DNA from: Sedimentisphaerales bacterium
GTDB taxonomy: Bacteria > Planctomycetota > Phycisphaerae > Sedimentisphaerales > Anaerohalosphaeraceae
Assembly (NCBI GenBank): GCA_028282905.1
Contig: JANQGW010000098.1
Location: 1-64,000 of the forward strand
Length of the DNA: 64,000 bases
Direction of reading: 5' to 3'
A program made the position numbers and the translations under genes. Shown one piece after another: positions 14,801-23,680 of the stretch. The notes under the pieces were generated by a model, which saw nothing but the letters and a program-made list of their open reading frames with translations, did no database searches and was not told where the DNA came from. The number at the start of each line of letters is the position of its first letter. Within the stretch, counting starts at the first letter, position 1.

Positions 14801-17267
14801 CGAGACGCCCCCCGAACCGCAGGCGATACTGGGCTACGATGCTGCCCTGATGCGAACCGTACTCAACGGCGAAACCACCAAGAGCGAATCGCCATCGGTG
14901 GTTCCAGTAGGCTCGCCGTTTGCCGCCCAGTTCGACACCGGCAACCTTGAGCCTGAAGCAGGCACAGGCGCCTCCGGAGAAGATGCACAGAAAGTTTACA
15001 GCTTCGACATCCCCGACGGCGACATCAAGGAAATCCGTATCCGCATGGAAAACTACTTTGTCCTGCAATGGAGCGATCCTGACAGCGGCTGGAACATCTA
15101 CACCTCTGATCCTAATGGAGCCGAGTTCCACCTTATCGGGGAATGCACCCCCATCACCGGCGGCGGCGGTGAACCAGCGCCGCCGGACTGTTGGTTTGTT
15201 TCCAGCGATCCAGCGGTCCTGAGCGACCTGGTCGCCGGCGGGACCAACTATATCAAGCTCATCTCGCATGACGTTGGAGAAAATGACTGGCTCACATTCA
15301 ACGCTTTAGAGGTCAGCATATTGTACAATATCAACCCCGGCGACGACGAGGTCCGCCGTTATGTCATGCGGTTCGACTTGAGCAACCTTGGCCCGGATGC
15401 CGAAATCGATTCAGCTCAGCTGAATCTGGCAGTCGGGACGCCTGCTGATGAGGCTGTCGGCGAGGTCCACTGGATCGAATCGGACATCGGCACACAGACC
15501 GGGGCGGTAAGCCTTTACGATGCCGAGATCCCTGATTATGCCTCCCTGACGAATCCGATTAAAAGCTTCTCGGCCGAGACGGCAGGTGTCCGTAAAATCA
15601 ATGTCAAATCCGCACTTGAAGCCGCTGTCGAAGCAGGCCGCCAGAGTGTGGCTTTTCTCATCAAAGAAGCCCAGGAAAACCAGTTGTTCACCCTCAACGG
15701 CTCGGGGACTGCCAATGGGCCCGAGTTGGAAGTTCACCTTCAATCCAGCCTGCATGGCGGCAGGGCCGTTTGGTCTGTACTGCCCAGTGAGCCCGGGCGA
15801 TATAGATTGCAGACACTGGCAATATCTTCACTGGGGGCAGAACAAAGAGATTCTGTTGTGCTTGATGTTGTCGATCCGGACGCGCCGGTCATTTTTGACA
15901 CACAAATCCGTGTCATGGGAGTCTGGAAACCGTTCGATGAACTGCAATACAGCGACACGATCGAAGCCATTCGTGTCGACGCCTTCGATCCACAGGAAAC
16001 CCCTACCGTTAGAGCCAGGCTGATCAACCTCCCTGACCAAGCGGTACTGCTGGATCAGGATCTGGCGTTTGATGATCCCAATTTTATCGTGTATCCCAAC
16101 ATCGGCATCACTGAATCCGGCCAGTGGGATCTGACCATCACTGCCGGTGATTCTCAGGGCAAGACCGCAGAGCAAACATACAGCGTCATCATTCCCTGGG
16201 GTCGTCTCCAGGCCGTTCTCACGGAACCGGCATCACCTGTGCAGGTAACCAAGAATACCACCCTGTCTGTATCTGCTCAAGTGACATGTCTCGATGGTGA
16301 ATGTGCAGACGTCATACCCAGCCTGTATGTGAATCCGGCAACCCAAGTCGGCTACGACGACGGCAGCCATGAAGATTATGCCAGCCTCGGTACCGCAGAT
16401 GGCTACCTTGCCGTGAAATTGACACCGCCTGATTATCCGTCACGGCTTAAGTCGGTGCAGTTTTATGTGCTTTTCCAGGCGCCGTATCCGTTCTATCTGC
16501 ACGTTTGGGATGATAACGGCAACGGCGGCAAACCCGGTACGCAGTTGATCACGCCGATTCTTGTCGATCCGGTTGCTTTGCCGTCTATTAGTGATACCGG
16601 CTGGCTGGAGATTGATTTGAGCAATGAAAACCTGACCGTCCCCAGCGGTGACATCTATGTAGGATGGAGCCAAGTCACTGATGTGAGCACAGGATGGATC
16701 GGCTTTGATATGAGTTCACAAAACAGCCGAAGCTATGCATATCTTAGTGATCCGACCTTTATCTTATTGTTTGGCGAGTGGCCTAACCTTGACGACTTAG
16801 CTTCGCTTGACCCCAGCTATTCCGGCAACATCATGATTCGAGGCGAATTCGACCACAACGATATATTCAGCGGCCCGATTCCCATCAGCCCGGCCGTGCC
16901 GGCTTACATGGCTCAGGCACTGCCGGCTTTGCCGGATATGAAACCTAACGACAGTCTCACTGCCGATTTCACGGCGTATGTTACCGGTCCGGTTGACAGC
17001 ACGATCTACCTTGAAGCGCGATTTGCCAACGCAATTGCCCAAAGTAGTGCAGGGTTGGCGCAGGTAACGATTGATCCGCCACTGTCGGAATGTCATGGGG
17101 CCAATCTTGACGCAACGGGCAGAGTCAATCTCAACGATTTGAGCCTGCTGGCCTCGACATGGCAGACCGTGGATAATCCACTCGCATGGGATGCGGATCA
17201 AGACAGCGATACAGATATAGAGGATCTGGCGATCATCGCTGAATACTGGTTATCGCCGTGCCCTTAG
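11865..17267 (+). CDS. Giant secreted subtilase with N-terminal thioredoxin-like domain
   Basis: With the TTG start at 11865 the product has 1800 residues. GGAG directly abuts that TTG; an in-frame ATT at 11871 has better spacing. A signal segment (~14-33) is followed by a thioredoxin/redoxin-like domain (~38-165) with CTYC at 74-77. Next come an I9-like propeptide (~185-265) and an S8 protease domain (~275-575). Its triad is Asp291 (DTGID), His324 (GHGTH) and Ser516 (GTSMATPH), with oxyanion Asn418. Two homologous ~320-residue beta units follow (~670-970 and ~1000-1290), each ending in a CBM96/DNRLRE-like domain. Further beta domains follow, and the C-terminus has two dockerin-like repeats. 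It is probably an extracellular or surface protease. The redox domain ahead of the propeptide is unusual. Confidence 0.85.
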   Translation: MTIFLNRINEQCQRISLAVISLLFVMWIPCLAQNPDYIPEKAYQFKTSDLNGNPVTLDTFKNKQALFIFGRTDCTYCRKLWSVLSEYTRPSDVEIFFVAVRQDADALIDAFYGKPINFELIPDPAGILSAKYGINRVPTVIQIDKNQKITFAGSVTQFEFLELLYGSAVSTSKSKSKSQSAQKTQLPRRFIVNFASEMPAKNLAARRKHLDKAFQRIQARLVKRLATRKNAWVVDIDPENLESLQTLPGFQNVKEDRIVRALLADSATQINADYAWDNAITGQGVQVCVIDTGIDYTHPDLSNSINKQYNFFDDIDDAMDDNGHGTHVAGIVASGGLTYRGISHDAGLMAAKALGSGGEGYASDVIDAINWCVAEGADVINLSLGEGRYSQTCDDNEIAIAANNAVDAGVVVVAAAGNDGSDTEVVTPACASKVIAVGALSKDDTRASYSDGGAPLDVCAPGGDQFGGTNYPEIVSCFSTLVANDPYLCMYFVGGGCYDDYFAVDGRQYIRAVGTSMATPHVAGAAALLLEANENLTPAQIKSTLEQTADDLGDAGRDDFFGWGKINIERALDNLPASVGELKISITDPNQPEPLNINEPFELGADVDCYGGDGCGNVEVFVSYCEGSDCNDFTNLTPITTFSTADDNPVVLGALSGITQKTPLSPLFSAETEYDISEDATTKIIDPVQGRVGSTLPTSYTSDDLEPNDAVGAYDEDATQTYPFTIPAGNPSRITVRMEHYLVLYFDSTPATGWIAELVNASGQSLGIIDQCIPEIGGGGLPTPPDCLFISESPGLLSALDAGGDNYLRITSFDVEEDEWLAFNNLYVTIDYQLDPNQDEVYRTLMQFDLSGIDTDYELTAARLNLTVTQAVDQASGQIYLTQNHYTSQDSAQNLHSPQDPNYTNLQNPIKSFSAETAGDVSINLKAAVQDALAASQDRITLQIRESGNDQLFAFDTAAALDIYQKLPPGADNGQDPGGETPPEPQAILGYDAALMRTVLNGETTKSESPSVVPVGSPFAAQFDTGNLEPEAGTGASGEDAQKVYSFDIPDGDIKEIRIRMENYFVLQWSDPDSGWNIYTSDPNGAEFHLIGECTPITGGGGEPAPPDCWFVSSDPAVLSDLVAGGTNYIKLISHDVGENDWLTFNALEVSILYNINPGDDEVRRYVMRFDLSNLGPDAEIDSAQLNLAVGTPADEAVGEVHWIESDIGTQTGAVSLYDAEIPDYASLTNPIKSFSAETAGVRKINVKSALEAAVEAGRQSVAFLIKEAQENQLFTLNGSGTANGPELEVHLQSSLHGGRAVWSVLPSEPGRYRLQTLAISSLGAEQRDSVVLDVVDPDAPVIFDTQIRVMGVWKPFDELQYSDTIEAIRVDAFDPQETPTVRARLINLPDQAVLLDQDLAFDDPNFIVYPNIGITESGQWDLTITAGDSQGKTAEQTYSVIIPWGRLQAVLTEPASPVQVTKNTTLSVSAQVTCLDGECADVIPSLYVNPATQVGYDDGSHEDYASLGTADGYLAVKLTPPDYPSRLKSVQFYVLFQAPYPFYLHVWDDNGNGGKPGTQLITPILVDPVALPSISDTGWLEIDLSNENLTVPSGDIYVGWSQVTDVSTGWIGFDMSSQNSRSYAYLSDPTFILLFGEWPNLDDLASLDPSYSGNIMIRGEFDHNDIFSGPIPISPAVPAYMAQALPALPDMKPNDSLTADFTAYVTGPVDSTIYLEARFANAIAQSSAGLAQVTIDPPLSECHGANLDATGRVNLNDLSLLASTWQTVDNPLAWDADQDSDTDIEDLAIIAEYWLSPCP

Positions 17268-17409
17268 ATATCGCGGTGGGCAGAAGTGCCAACCCTTACT
17301 CGGCTGCACGGTTTGGGAAAGATCCACTCACTGACGTTCGGGGTTCTGACTTGTCTGCTCCATGACTGTCGCGGTTCGGATTGGGGCACCCTGTTGGCCC
17401 GGTTTCTTA

Positions 17410-17423
17410 CACGCTGAAGCGTG
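17410..17423. terminator. Short hairpin between convergent subtilase and pyk
   Basis: CACGCT and AGCGTG pair around GA just beyond the pyk stop at 17429. The stem has only 6 bp and a two-base loop, and the T-run is poor, so it is at best a weak bidirectional terminator. Confidence 0.3.
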
Positions 17424-17428
17424 AACTC

Positions 17429-18865
17429 TTACTTTCCGATCTCGTGCATCATGATGGCACCGGTGGTGTTGCAGGCCAATACGGACAGCGGCGGCATCAG
17501 GAGGAGCTTATCGCCTTTGTCGGCCCAGCGGTTTTCGAGAACAACGTGATCGACGTCGGCAACCCACCGGTGGAATGATTCGCAGCGACCGGGCTGATAG
17601 ACGCTGATCAGACCGTAATTCAAACTGATCTGACGGGCAATATGCTGATCGGCGCACAATGCCAAAATCGGCACATCAATACGGGCCTTGCCCAGCAGTG
17701 AGGCAATTTCAGGACTTTCGATACTGGCGACCACCAATTTCGCGGGCACCTCATCAAGCAAGTGGGCCACGTTGCGAGCGGCAGCAGCTTTGCCGGCCAA
17801 ATCCGCCCCCGCATCAATGCGCGGACGCGGCTCATTCCTCGCTTCCAGGAACGATTCGGTCGTGCGGCTCAGATGGCCTAATGACTTAACGGCATCAACG
17901 GGATATTTCCCGACAGCCGTTTCGCCGGACAGCATCAGCACATCGGCATAATCCAACACGGCGTTAGAGACATCGGATGCTTCGGCGCGGGTGGGCGATG
18001 CGTTTTCGATCATGGACTGCAAGACCTGGGTGGCTACAATGACGGGCTTGCCAAGTCGGCGACATAACGCGGTAATTTGCTTTTGGACCAGCGGCACGCG
18101 GGCCAAGTCCATCTCGACACCAAGATCGCCGCGGGCAATGAGCACCGCATCGGAAACATTGATGATCGATTCGATATTTTCGACCGCCAGCGGCTTTTCG
18201 ATTTTGGGAACGACTTTGATATTCGAGCCTTTTTCGGCTAAATATTTTTTGAGTGTACGGATTTCATCAGCATACTGTACAAAACTCAGTGCCAGATAAT
18301 CAAGATTATGTTCAATAGCCCAGTCAACACATCGCCAATCTTTTTCAGTAATAGCCTTGGTTGAAAGGCGGGTGTCAGGCAGATTCAGGCCTTTATGGCT
18401 GGAGAGCGGGCCGCCGACAAGCACTTTGCAGCAAACGGCATCAGCGGTTTTGGACAGAACGCCGAGGATGATCTGGCCGTCATTAATGAGAATGCGCTGG
18501 CCGGATTCGATATCCTTAATCAGATCGACATACGTGGTGGAAAACTGCTCGGCATTCCCTGCTTCATTACCAACAACAATCGTCACTTCCTGGTCATCAT
18601 TGAGAACAGTCCCCGGCTCAATCTTGCCGATTCTGATTTTGGGACCGCACAGATCGCCCATGACGGAGATGGAATGAGAAAATTCGCTGCGAACCTGATT
18701 GATACGCTCCAGCACCTCCTGATGACTGTCGAAGGTACCGTGTGAAAAGTTCAAGCGAAACGTCGAGACACGGTGGGCAATAAATTCGCGAATCATTTCG
18801 GCCGATTCGGATGCCGGGCCGAGTGTGGCGATGATTCCTGTTTTTGAAAAATGTGCCATCTGCAT
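17429..18865 (-). CDS. pyk: Pyruvate kinase
   Basis: The 478-residue product converts phosphoenolpyruvate and ADP to pyruvate and ATP, the last step of glycolysis. It begins with the conserved KTGIIATLGPAS strand and HRVSTFRLNFSHGT. The active-site block VVPKIEKPLAVENI...ARGDLGVEMDLARVPLVQKQI is present at ~215-265, with the MIENASPTRAEASDVSNAV loop following. The C-terminal allosteric-type domain is complete (~350-478). Length matches bacterial enzymes. It is monocistronic, convergent with the subtilase gene and divergent from a small membrane protein. Confidence 0.95.
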   Translation of the reverse strand: MQMAHFSKTGIIATLGPASESAEMIREFIAHRVSTFRLNFSHGTFDSHQEVLERINQVRSEFSHSISVMGDLCGPKIRIGKIEPGTVLNDDQEVTIVVGNEAGNAEQFSTTYVDLIKDIESGQRILINDGQIILGVLSKTADAVCCKVLVGGPLSSHKGLNLPDTRLSTKAITEKDWRCVDWAIEHNLDYLALSFVQYADEIRTLKKYLAEKGSNIKVVPKIEKPLAVENIESIINVSDAVLIARGDLGVEMDLARVPLVQKQITALCRRLGKPVIVATQVLQSMIENASPTRAEASDVSNAVLDYADVLMLSGETAVGKYPVDAVKSLGHLSRTTESFLEARNEPRPRIDAGADLAGKAAAARNVAHLLDEVPAKLVVASIESPEIASLLGKARIDVPILALCADQHIARQISLNYGLISVYQPGRCESFHRWVADVDHVVLENRWADKGDKLLLMPPLSVLACNTTGAIMMHEIGK

Positions 18866-19173
18866 GTTTATGCGCTCTCTTTCTTTTATTCCAAACTGGT
18901 TGAGAATTTCCAGTATATCTCAATAGGCCATTATCTCATCACCCTTTCGAGCAATCTTGTCATCTCAATAAGACGCCGATAAAATCAACTTTCGTGTCAT
19001 CTTATCGCGGGTGAAGCATGAATTCAATGTGTTTCGTCCGGTTTTATAGGTATTTTCAGGGTTTTTTCTAAAGGCAGTAGCCGGATTGTTTTTTATATTT
19101 TATAGAGAAACAAGCTCTGGCGGTTACCGGAATCCCATTTCGGTTGCCCGGATTTTGGCTGTATGAGACTGGT
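18866..19173. other. Intergenic region upstream of pyk, no gene seen
   Basis: This 308-nt divergent region should carry the pyk promoter. A TATACT-like box lies near 18910 on the minus strand, but no matching -35 is well spaced. No RNA gene or strong hairpin was recognised. Confidence 0.3.
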
Positions 19174-19800
19174 ATGATGCTTATTCGACGTGAAGATAAA
19201 GAATTGATTCATAATCTGGCTGTATTGGGCGCCCTGTTCGGAGCGTGTGTCTGCGTGTTTTTGACGGTGCATCTGTCCAATCGTGCCCGCGAAAAGAACG
19301 CTGAGCAGAGTGAGTACCAGCAAACAAACGCAGCCCTGGTTAAGCTCAGTGCTCCAACGGCCGGTACGGAAACAGCCGTGGTGGATGAGAAGACTCTCAA
19401 GCAGGTACAGGAGCATATCCAGCAGGAACAGCCGACGGAACCGCCGAATCCCAAGAAAAGTTTTTGGGTGGATTTGCCGAAGTGGGGATTTTGGGGAATT
19501 TGTGCCGGCAGCGGCATTGCAGGCGGCATTGCGGGATTTTCAACAATTTGGGCAACCGGCTGGGTGGGGTCGGTATTGGTGTACAGCTTTATCCGCCTGA
19601 TGTACAAGGCAATCCGCAAGGTCGCCCCCAACAGTGCGGCGGCCAAACTGAGTGAGCAGGGGCAAATGCAGCAGCCGGAACATCCCGGCTTTGAGCGAAA
19701 CCAGCAGCGTATCTTCCCAACACTCGTGAAACTACTGTTTTTGCTGCTGATGGTACTGGGGGCACTGGCTATCGTTGTCTGGAACGTAACGGGGCTGTAA
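19174..19800 (+). CDS. Hypothetical membrane protein with three helices
   Basis: ATG 19174 (MMLIRRED) is chosen because the in-frame TTG at 19144 would add a leader without a ribosome site. The 208-residue product has a helix at ~15-35 and a polar, Gln-rich linker (~40-95) likely to be coiled. A Gly-rich hydrophobic pair sits at ~105-150 (GICAGSGIAGGIAGF), and a last helix at ~185-205 (LVKLLFLLLMVLGALAIVVW). No family is recognised. It stands alone between divergent pyk and a convergent ATP-grasp gene. A membrane structural or signalling role is possible but unsupported. Confidence 0.65.
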   Translation: MMLIRREDKELIHNLAVLGALFGACVCVFLTVHLSNRAREKNAEQSEYQQTNAALVKLSAPTAGTETAVVDEKTLKQVQEHIQQEQPTEPPNPKKSFWVDLPKWGFWGICAGSGIAGGIAGFSTIWATGWVGSVLVYSFIRLMYKAIRKVAPNSAAAKLSEQGQMQQPEHPGFERNQQRIFPTLVKLLFLLLMVLGALAIVVWNVTGL

Positions 19801-19841
19801 ACTCAAATCAAAATCACTGACAGAAAATTAAATCAGAACTT

Positions 19842-19870
19842 CACAATCCTTTTTGATAATAAGGATTGTG
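19842..19870. terminator. Bidirectional hairpin terminator
   Basis: CACAATCCTT and AAGGATTGTG form a perfect 10-bp stem with a 9-nt loop. It lies between convergent genes ending at 19800 and 19871. The T-rich loop side and flanking TTATTGG fit a bidirectional terminator. Confidence 0.6.
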
Positions 19871-20845
19871 TTATTGGCCACTTATATCCCAGTCGGGACA
19901 GATGATCTCGTCCTGTTTGAGCATACAGATGCCTTTGGGGCAAGCACCAATATCGGGAGTGAGCGTCTGGCCCTTTCGCATCGCAATGATTTTCTGGCAG
20001 AAATCGGCTCCCGCCAAGTGAGAACAGGGGTAACCGCCGCCAAAGCGGGGATTGATCTCAAGCAGTTTAGGGCCATCCCGGTCAATGACAACATCCACAT
20101 CCGCCGGCCCCATCAATTCCATGTTATTAAGCAATTTCTGTCCAAAATCAATCAGTAGCGGATCATTAGTACTAACAGCCTTGTCCGTTTCACCGGCCCG
20201 CATGGCCAGCTTTTTCTTACAATAGACACTGATAGGCTGATGGTCCCTGCCGCCAAACAGATCATATCCAAACTCATCGCCTTTGACAACCTCTTGAATC
20301 ATCGGTTCTGCGGTCTTTTCCCATGCCGCTTCGAGCTGAAGGCGATCATCGCAATACTCAATATTGACCGAAGCGCTGCCCTTGCGAGGCTTGACCATTA
20401 ACGGCCAAGACAATTTATTAGCAGTGACCTGTTCCAGCGCCTCATCAACCTGGATAAATGTCTGGGGAACTCCAAGGCCATTTTTTATCGCAAATCGATA
20501 GGTTTCATATTTATCGGACGCCATCTGAACCGTTGCTTCCGGAGAAACCAGCAACATCACGCCGGCATCCTCAAAAGGCTTCCGCCAGGACGCCAAGGCT
20601 TCCAGTTCCGGATCGATCAGGGGAATTACGATATCTATGCTGTTTTTTTGGCAGATATCCAGAAGAGCCTGCGGATAATGGTCTTTGACCACCTGCGGCA
20701 GAAGAACCGTCTGGTCACAATACGTAAATCCCGGCGCATAGGTGCTGTTGTCGCCTCCCCAGACCTGATCGTCAGGGCCAAGGGCCTCTTTAAAGTACTT
20801 GACGAGGTAACCTCGCCGGCCAATTGAAGAAAGTAATATTTTCAT
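19871..20845 (-). CDS. ATP-grasp ligase (carbamoyl-phosphate-synthase-like)
   Basis: The 324-residue product begins MKILLSSIGRRGYLVKYF, the pre-ATP-grasp Rossmann fold. VSPEATVQMASDKYETY precedes the ATP-grasp core. Phosphate- and metal-binding features are LMVKPRKGSAS (~172-182), EVVKGDEFGYD (~212-222) and the C-terminal LLEINPRFGGGYP (~285-297) with its Glu and Asn metal ligands. Enzymes of this class join a carboxylate to an amine or other nucleophile using ATP; the substrate cannot be read from sequence. It lies beside the exopolysaccharide locus, back to back with the WecA-like gene. It may therefore add an amino acid or similar group to a sugar, but this is inference. Confidence 0.85.
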   Translation of the reverse strand: MKILLSSIGRRGYLVKYFKEALGPDDQVWGGDNSTYAPGFTYCDQTVLLPQVVKDHYPQALLDICQKNSIDIVIPLIDPELEALASWRKPFEDAGVMLLVSPEATVQMASDKYETYRFAIKNGLGVPQTFIQVDEALEQVTANKLSWPLMVKPRKGSASVNIEYCDDRLQLEAAWEKTAEPMIQEVVKGDEFGYDLFGGRDHQPISVYCKKKLAMRAGETDKAVSTNDPLLIDFGQKLLNNMELMGPADVDVVIDRDGPKLLEINPRFGGGYPCSHLAGADFCQKIIAMRKGQTLTPDIGACPKGICMLKQDEIICPDWDISGQ

Positions 20846-20989
20846 AAACGAATTACCTGTTTATTCGTCCAGATTTTACCCGTTATTGAGTGAATATCAA
20901 AAGATATTTCCTAATAAATACCGATAGACTTTTTGTCGATATAACCATACAATAACGGCAATCATTTTGTTATAGGAGGCTGTGATTCC

Positions 20990-22144
20990 ATGATATTTAG
21001 CGATTTTGTCGGACCTGATCGTTCTTTGAGCTGGTCGGTTCAATTCTGGCCGGTGGTTTTGTGCGCGTGGATCGTTTCACTCGGCGCCACTTGGCTGTGC
21101 AAGAAAGTTGCGTTGAAACTGGGGATTGTTGATAAGCCCGATAATCTTGTGAAAACACATAAGAAGCCGGTCGCTTACCTGGGAGGGGTTGGGATTCTGG
21201 CCGGACTGACCGTGGGGATTCTTGCGGGGATTGTTCTGATTAAAGATTTTGAACAGTTTGACAAGAGTCTCAAATGGCTGCTGGGGATTCTGACCGGCGC
21301 GGGGATTGCCTGCTTTGTCGGACTGGTTGATGATATTCTGGATATCAAACCATGGCAGAAATTTCTGGGGCAAATTGTCGCGGCGATCAGCCTTTTGATT
21401 GTCGGCATCTACCCGGGCCTGCATTACACAACCGCATACTTTAATTGGGAGATATCACCTACAACCGAACTAATACTTGGCATCCCGATCGTCATTTTCT
21501 TTGTCCTGGGTTCGACTAATTCATTAAATCTATTAGACGGACTGGATGGATTGTGCGGCGGCGTAACAGCCATCATTGCCCTCGCCCTGTTGCTGCTATC
21601 GGTGCATCGGGCAACCTGGGGATTCAGTGAAACCGGGGATCCGGTCCGACTGATTGTCTGCCTGGGACTGGTTGGCGGCGTATTGGGATTTCTGCCGTTT
21701 AACCGGCATCCGGCCAAAATATTTATGGGAGACGCCGGCAGTATGCTGCTGGGATTTGTCGTCGCAGCCTTGATGATGCTGTTTGCCGAACAGATTCCGC
21801 GATGGTGGATGGCATCGATTGTGATTTTCGGCCTGCCGATTCTGGATACGGCGACCGCACTAGTCCGGCGATTCATCAACAAAAAGTCTCTGTTTGTTTC
21901 AGATCGCGGGCATATCTATGACCAGATGATTGACCGGGGCATCCCATTAAAAAAGACCGTCGCGATTTGCTACGGTCTTGCGGGGTTATATGCTTTTTTA
22001 GGATTGGCGATGAGCCAGGTTCGGACGTGGTATGCCGTGGGGGCCTATATCATTACTATCCTTGTTTCGGCGTTTGTCATCTGGAAAAAAGGATTCCTGA
22101 AGATGCAAGGCCATCGCGGCGCCATTCAAAAAGGTAAAGAGTAG
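20990..22144 (+). CDS. Undecaprenyl-phosphate sugar-1-phosphate transferase (WecA/MraY family)
   Basis: The 384-residue polytopic protein has about ten to eleven membrane helices. Family signatures are present: an Asp-Asp pair in LVDDILDIKPWQK (~113-125), NLLDGLDGLCGG (~180-191) and FMGDAGSMLLGF (~243-254), with HIYDQMIDRG near 308. It transfers a sugar-1-phosphate, typically GlcNAc-1-P, from a UDP-sugar to undecaprenyl phosphate at the inner face of the membrane, the first step of glycan assembly. TAGGAGG stands 9 nt before ATG 20990. It is divergent from the ATP-grasp gene and convergent with the main exopolysaccharide operon. That operon carries a second type of priming enzyme. Confidence 0.92.
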   Translation: MIFSDFVGPDRSLSWSVQFWPVVLCAWIVSLGATWLCKKVALKLGIVDKPDNLVKTHKKPVAYLGGVGILAGLTVGILAGIVLIKDFEQFDKSLKWLLGILTGAGIACFVGLVDDILDIKPWQKFLGQIVAAISLLIVGIYPGLHYTTAYFNWEISPTTELILGIPIVIFFVLGSTNSLNLLDGLDGLCGGVTAIIALALLLLSVHRATWGFSETGDPVRLIVCLGLVGGVLGFLPFNRHPAKIFMGDAGSMLLGFVVAALMMLFAEQIPRWWMASIVIFGLPILDTATALVRRFINKKSLFVSDRGHIYDQMIDRGIPLKKTVAICYGLAGLYAFLGLAMSQVRTWYAVGAYIITILVSAFVIWKKGFLKMQGHRGAIQKGKE

Positions 22145-22154
22145 CTTATACTTT

Positions 22155-23672
22155 TTATTGGCAGGCTTTTCTGATATATTCCTGTTTTAATATCGCACTG
22201 GTGTTATCGCAAAAAGCACTATTTGTTCTTTCTGATAATTTCGAAAATACTCCTCTAAAAGGATAAGCGATCTTGACCATAAAGTTAAACTTTTTGGAAT
22301 ATACAATATTTAATTTTGCGTATACTTTTGTGAAACCAAAGACATCAATTAAATATTCCTGGATGTTTGTTTTATGATGGATGCTTCTGCTTCCATCCAA
22401 TACGTACTTGAATTTTCTCTTATTTAAATAGTGTTCCAAAACTCCCTGCATAAATACATAACTCGAATAGTTTCTCAGACCAGCAGGGTCATACCAAATC
22501 TTTTCCAAAAAAACTGCATTATCCTGAATATAATTTTCTGAAAAACCTACGAGATTGTTTCCATCATAAACTCCATAGTATTCGAATGTATCGTTATAAT
22601 TTTCGGCCACTTCAATGTTCCGGTTAAACTTCTCTTCAGGAACGACAAATCCTTTACGGCCATACCGCTGTTGTGCCCTCAAACAGAGTCTATAACCATG
22701 TCTTCTGATCTCTGAAGAAGTTACAATTTTAGCTGTAAATCTTTTCATCCCGCGTCTAACTTTACTTCGGGTGTTTCTGCTTGCTTGCTGTATGTCCCAA
22801 GGTTTTGTTCTTAAAACATACCACCACTCTGTCTCCGAATCGATCCCAAAATCAACATTCCATCTTACAAAAGGAAGACCCGACGAAGAAAGTATTTTTT
22901 GGGCGGTCAATTCAGAAATCGGCGGCGTACAATGCGGCAAATACGCCGGCATCATAAACCCCTGATAGTCGTACCAATCAATTCCATCCACCTCAATAAC
23001 ATATTTCCCCTGAGCTTTTAGAAGTTGAGCATAATGATTGCTGACAGGCCTGAAGATTCTCTTTTGATTTTCAAATGACGAATCATAAACTGACACATCC
23101 GCAACATAAATATTGCTTTTAACCCCATGACTTTCGACTCGACAGGAAAAGTCAAATCCGTTTTTTTGATATAGCCTGTTTGCTGCTTCATTGAAATCCG
23201 CCACCAGAACTTTAACCTTGTGAATGTCCCTTTTAGACATTTCTTCAAGACCACGAAGAATCAGCTTTTTTGCAATTCCTTTGCCGCGTTGCGTTTCTGA
23301 AACAGCAATTGAGATCAATTCAGACTGCGGCAAATCCGGCATCACCTTTCCCGGATAAAAAAGCGTTTCCATAATTTTTTTAATTCTCTTTAACGAAAAA
23401 AGTTGCGATGCCAAGAGAAAAAAGAAACGCAAACTTCTTTTCAGGAAAATGCTCTTATACAGACTTTTGAGATTTGTCGAAAATGCCACAAATCCAACAA
23501 CCTCACCTTCCTCCTCTTCAACAAAACCAAAACCGTACGGACTTTCGGCAATCGCCTCATATAGAGCCGTCACAAACTCTTCGCCTAAAGAGCTTATGAA
23601 GCCCGTGGAAATTCCGGATATATGCAACCGGGCAATCTGTAATGCATGATTTTTTTTCAGTGGGGCAATCAT
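22155..23672 (-). CDS. GNAT acetyltransferase-FemAB fusion protein
   Basis: ATG 23672 gives 505 residues and an 8-nt gap after the thiolase gene; a longer start would overlap that gene. Residues 1-~195 form a GNAT domain (YGFGFVEEEEGEVVGFVAF, acetyl-CoA loop QRGKGIAKKLI, then ANRLYQKNGF). Residues ~215-505 resemble the GNAT-like FemAB fold (WWYVLRTKPWDIQQASRNTR, YYGVYDGNNLVGF, IWYDPAGLRNYSSYVF, VLDGSRSIHHKTN). FemAB-like proteins aminoacylate lipid-linked sugars or peptidoglycan, and a FemAB family is known to accompany PEP-CTERM/exosortase polysaccharide loci. Here the fusion closes the decoration module at the end of the operon. The region is AT-richer than its surroundings. Confidence 0.75.
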   Translation of the reverse strand: MIAPLKKNHALQIARLHISGISTGFISSLGEEFVTALYEAIAESPYGFGFVEEEEGEVVGFVAFSTNLKSLYKSIFLKRSLRFFFLLASQLFSLKRIKKIMETLFYPGKVMPDLPQSELISIAVSETQRGKGIAKKLILRGLEEMSKRDIHKVKVLVADFNEAANRLYQKNGFDFSCRVESHGVKSNIYVADVSVYDSSFENQKRIFRPVSNHYAQLLKAQGKYVIEVDGIDWYDYQGFMMPAYLPHCTPPISELTAQKILSSSGLPFVRWNVDFGIDSETEWWYVLRTKPWDIQQASRNTRSKVRRGMKRFTAKIVTSSEIRRHGYRLCLRAQQRYGRKGFVVPEEKFNRNIEVAENYNDTFEYYGVYDGNNLVGFSENYIQDNAVFLEKIWYDPAGLRNYSSYVFMQGVLEHYLNKRKFKYVLDGSRSIHHKTNIQEYLIDVFGFTKVYAKLNIVYSKKFNFMVKIAYPFRGVFSKLSERTNSAFCDNTSAILKQEYIRKACQ

Positions 23673-23680
23673 GGTCAGTT

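Noticed and set aside
14298-15269. A 323-codon minus-strand frame inside the subtilase
   Set aside because: Antisense shadow of a repeated beta-domain region with no start signal or motif.
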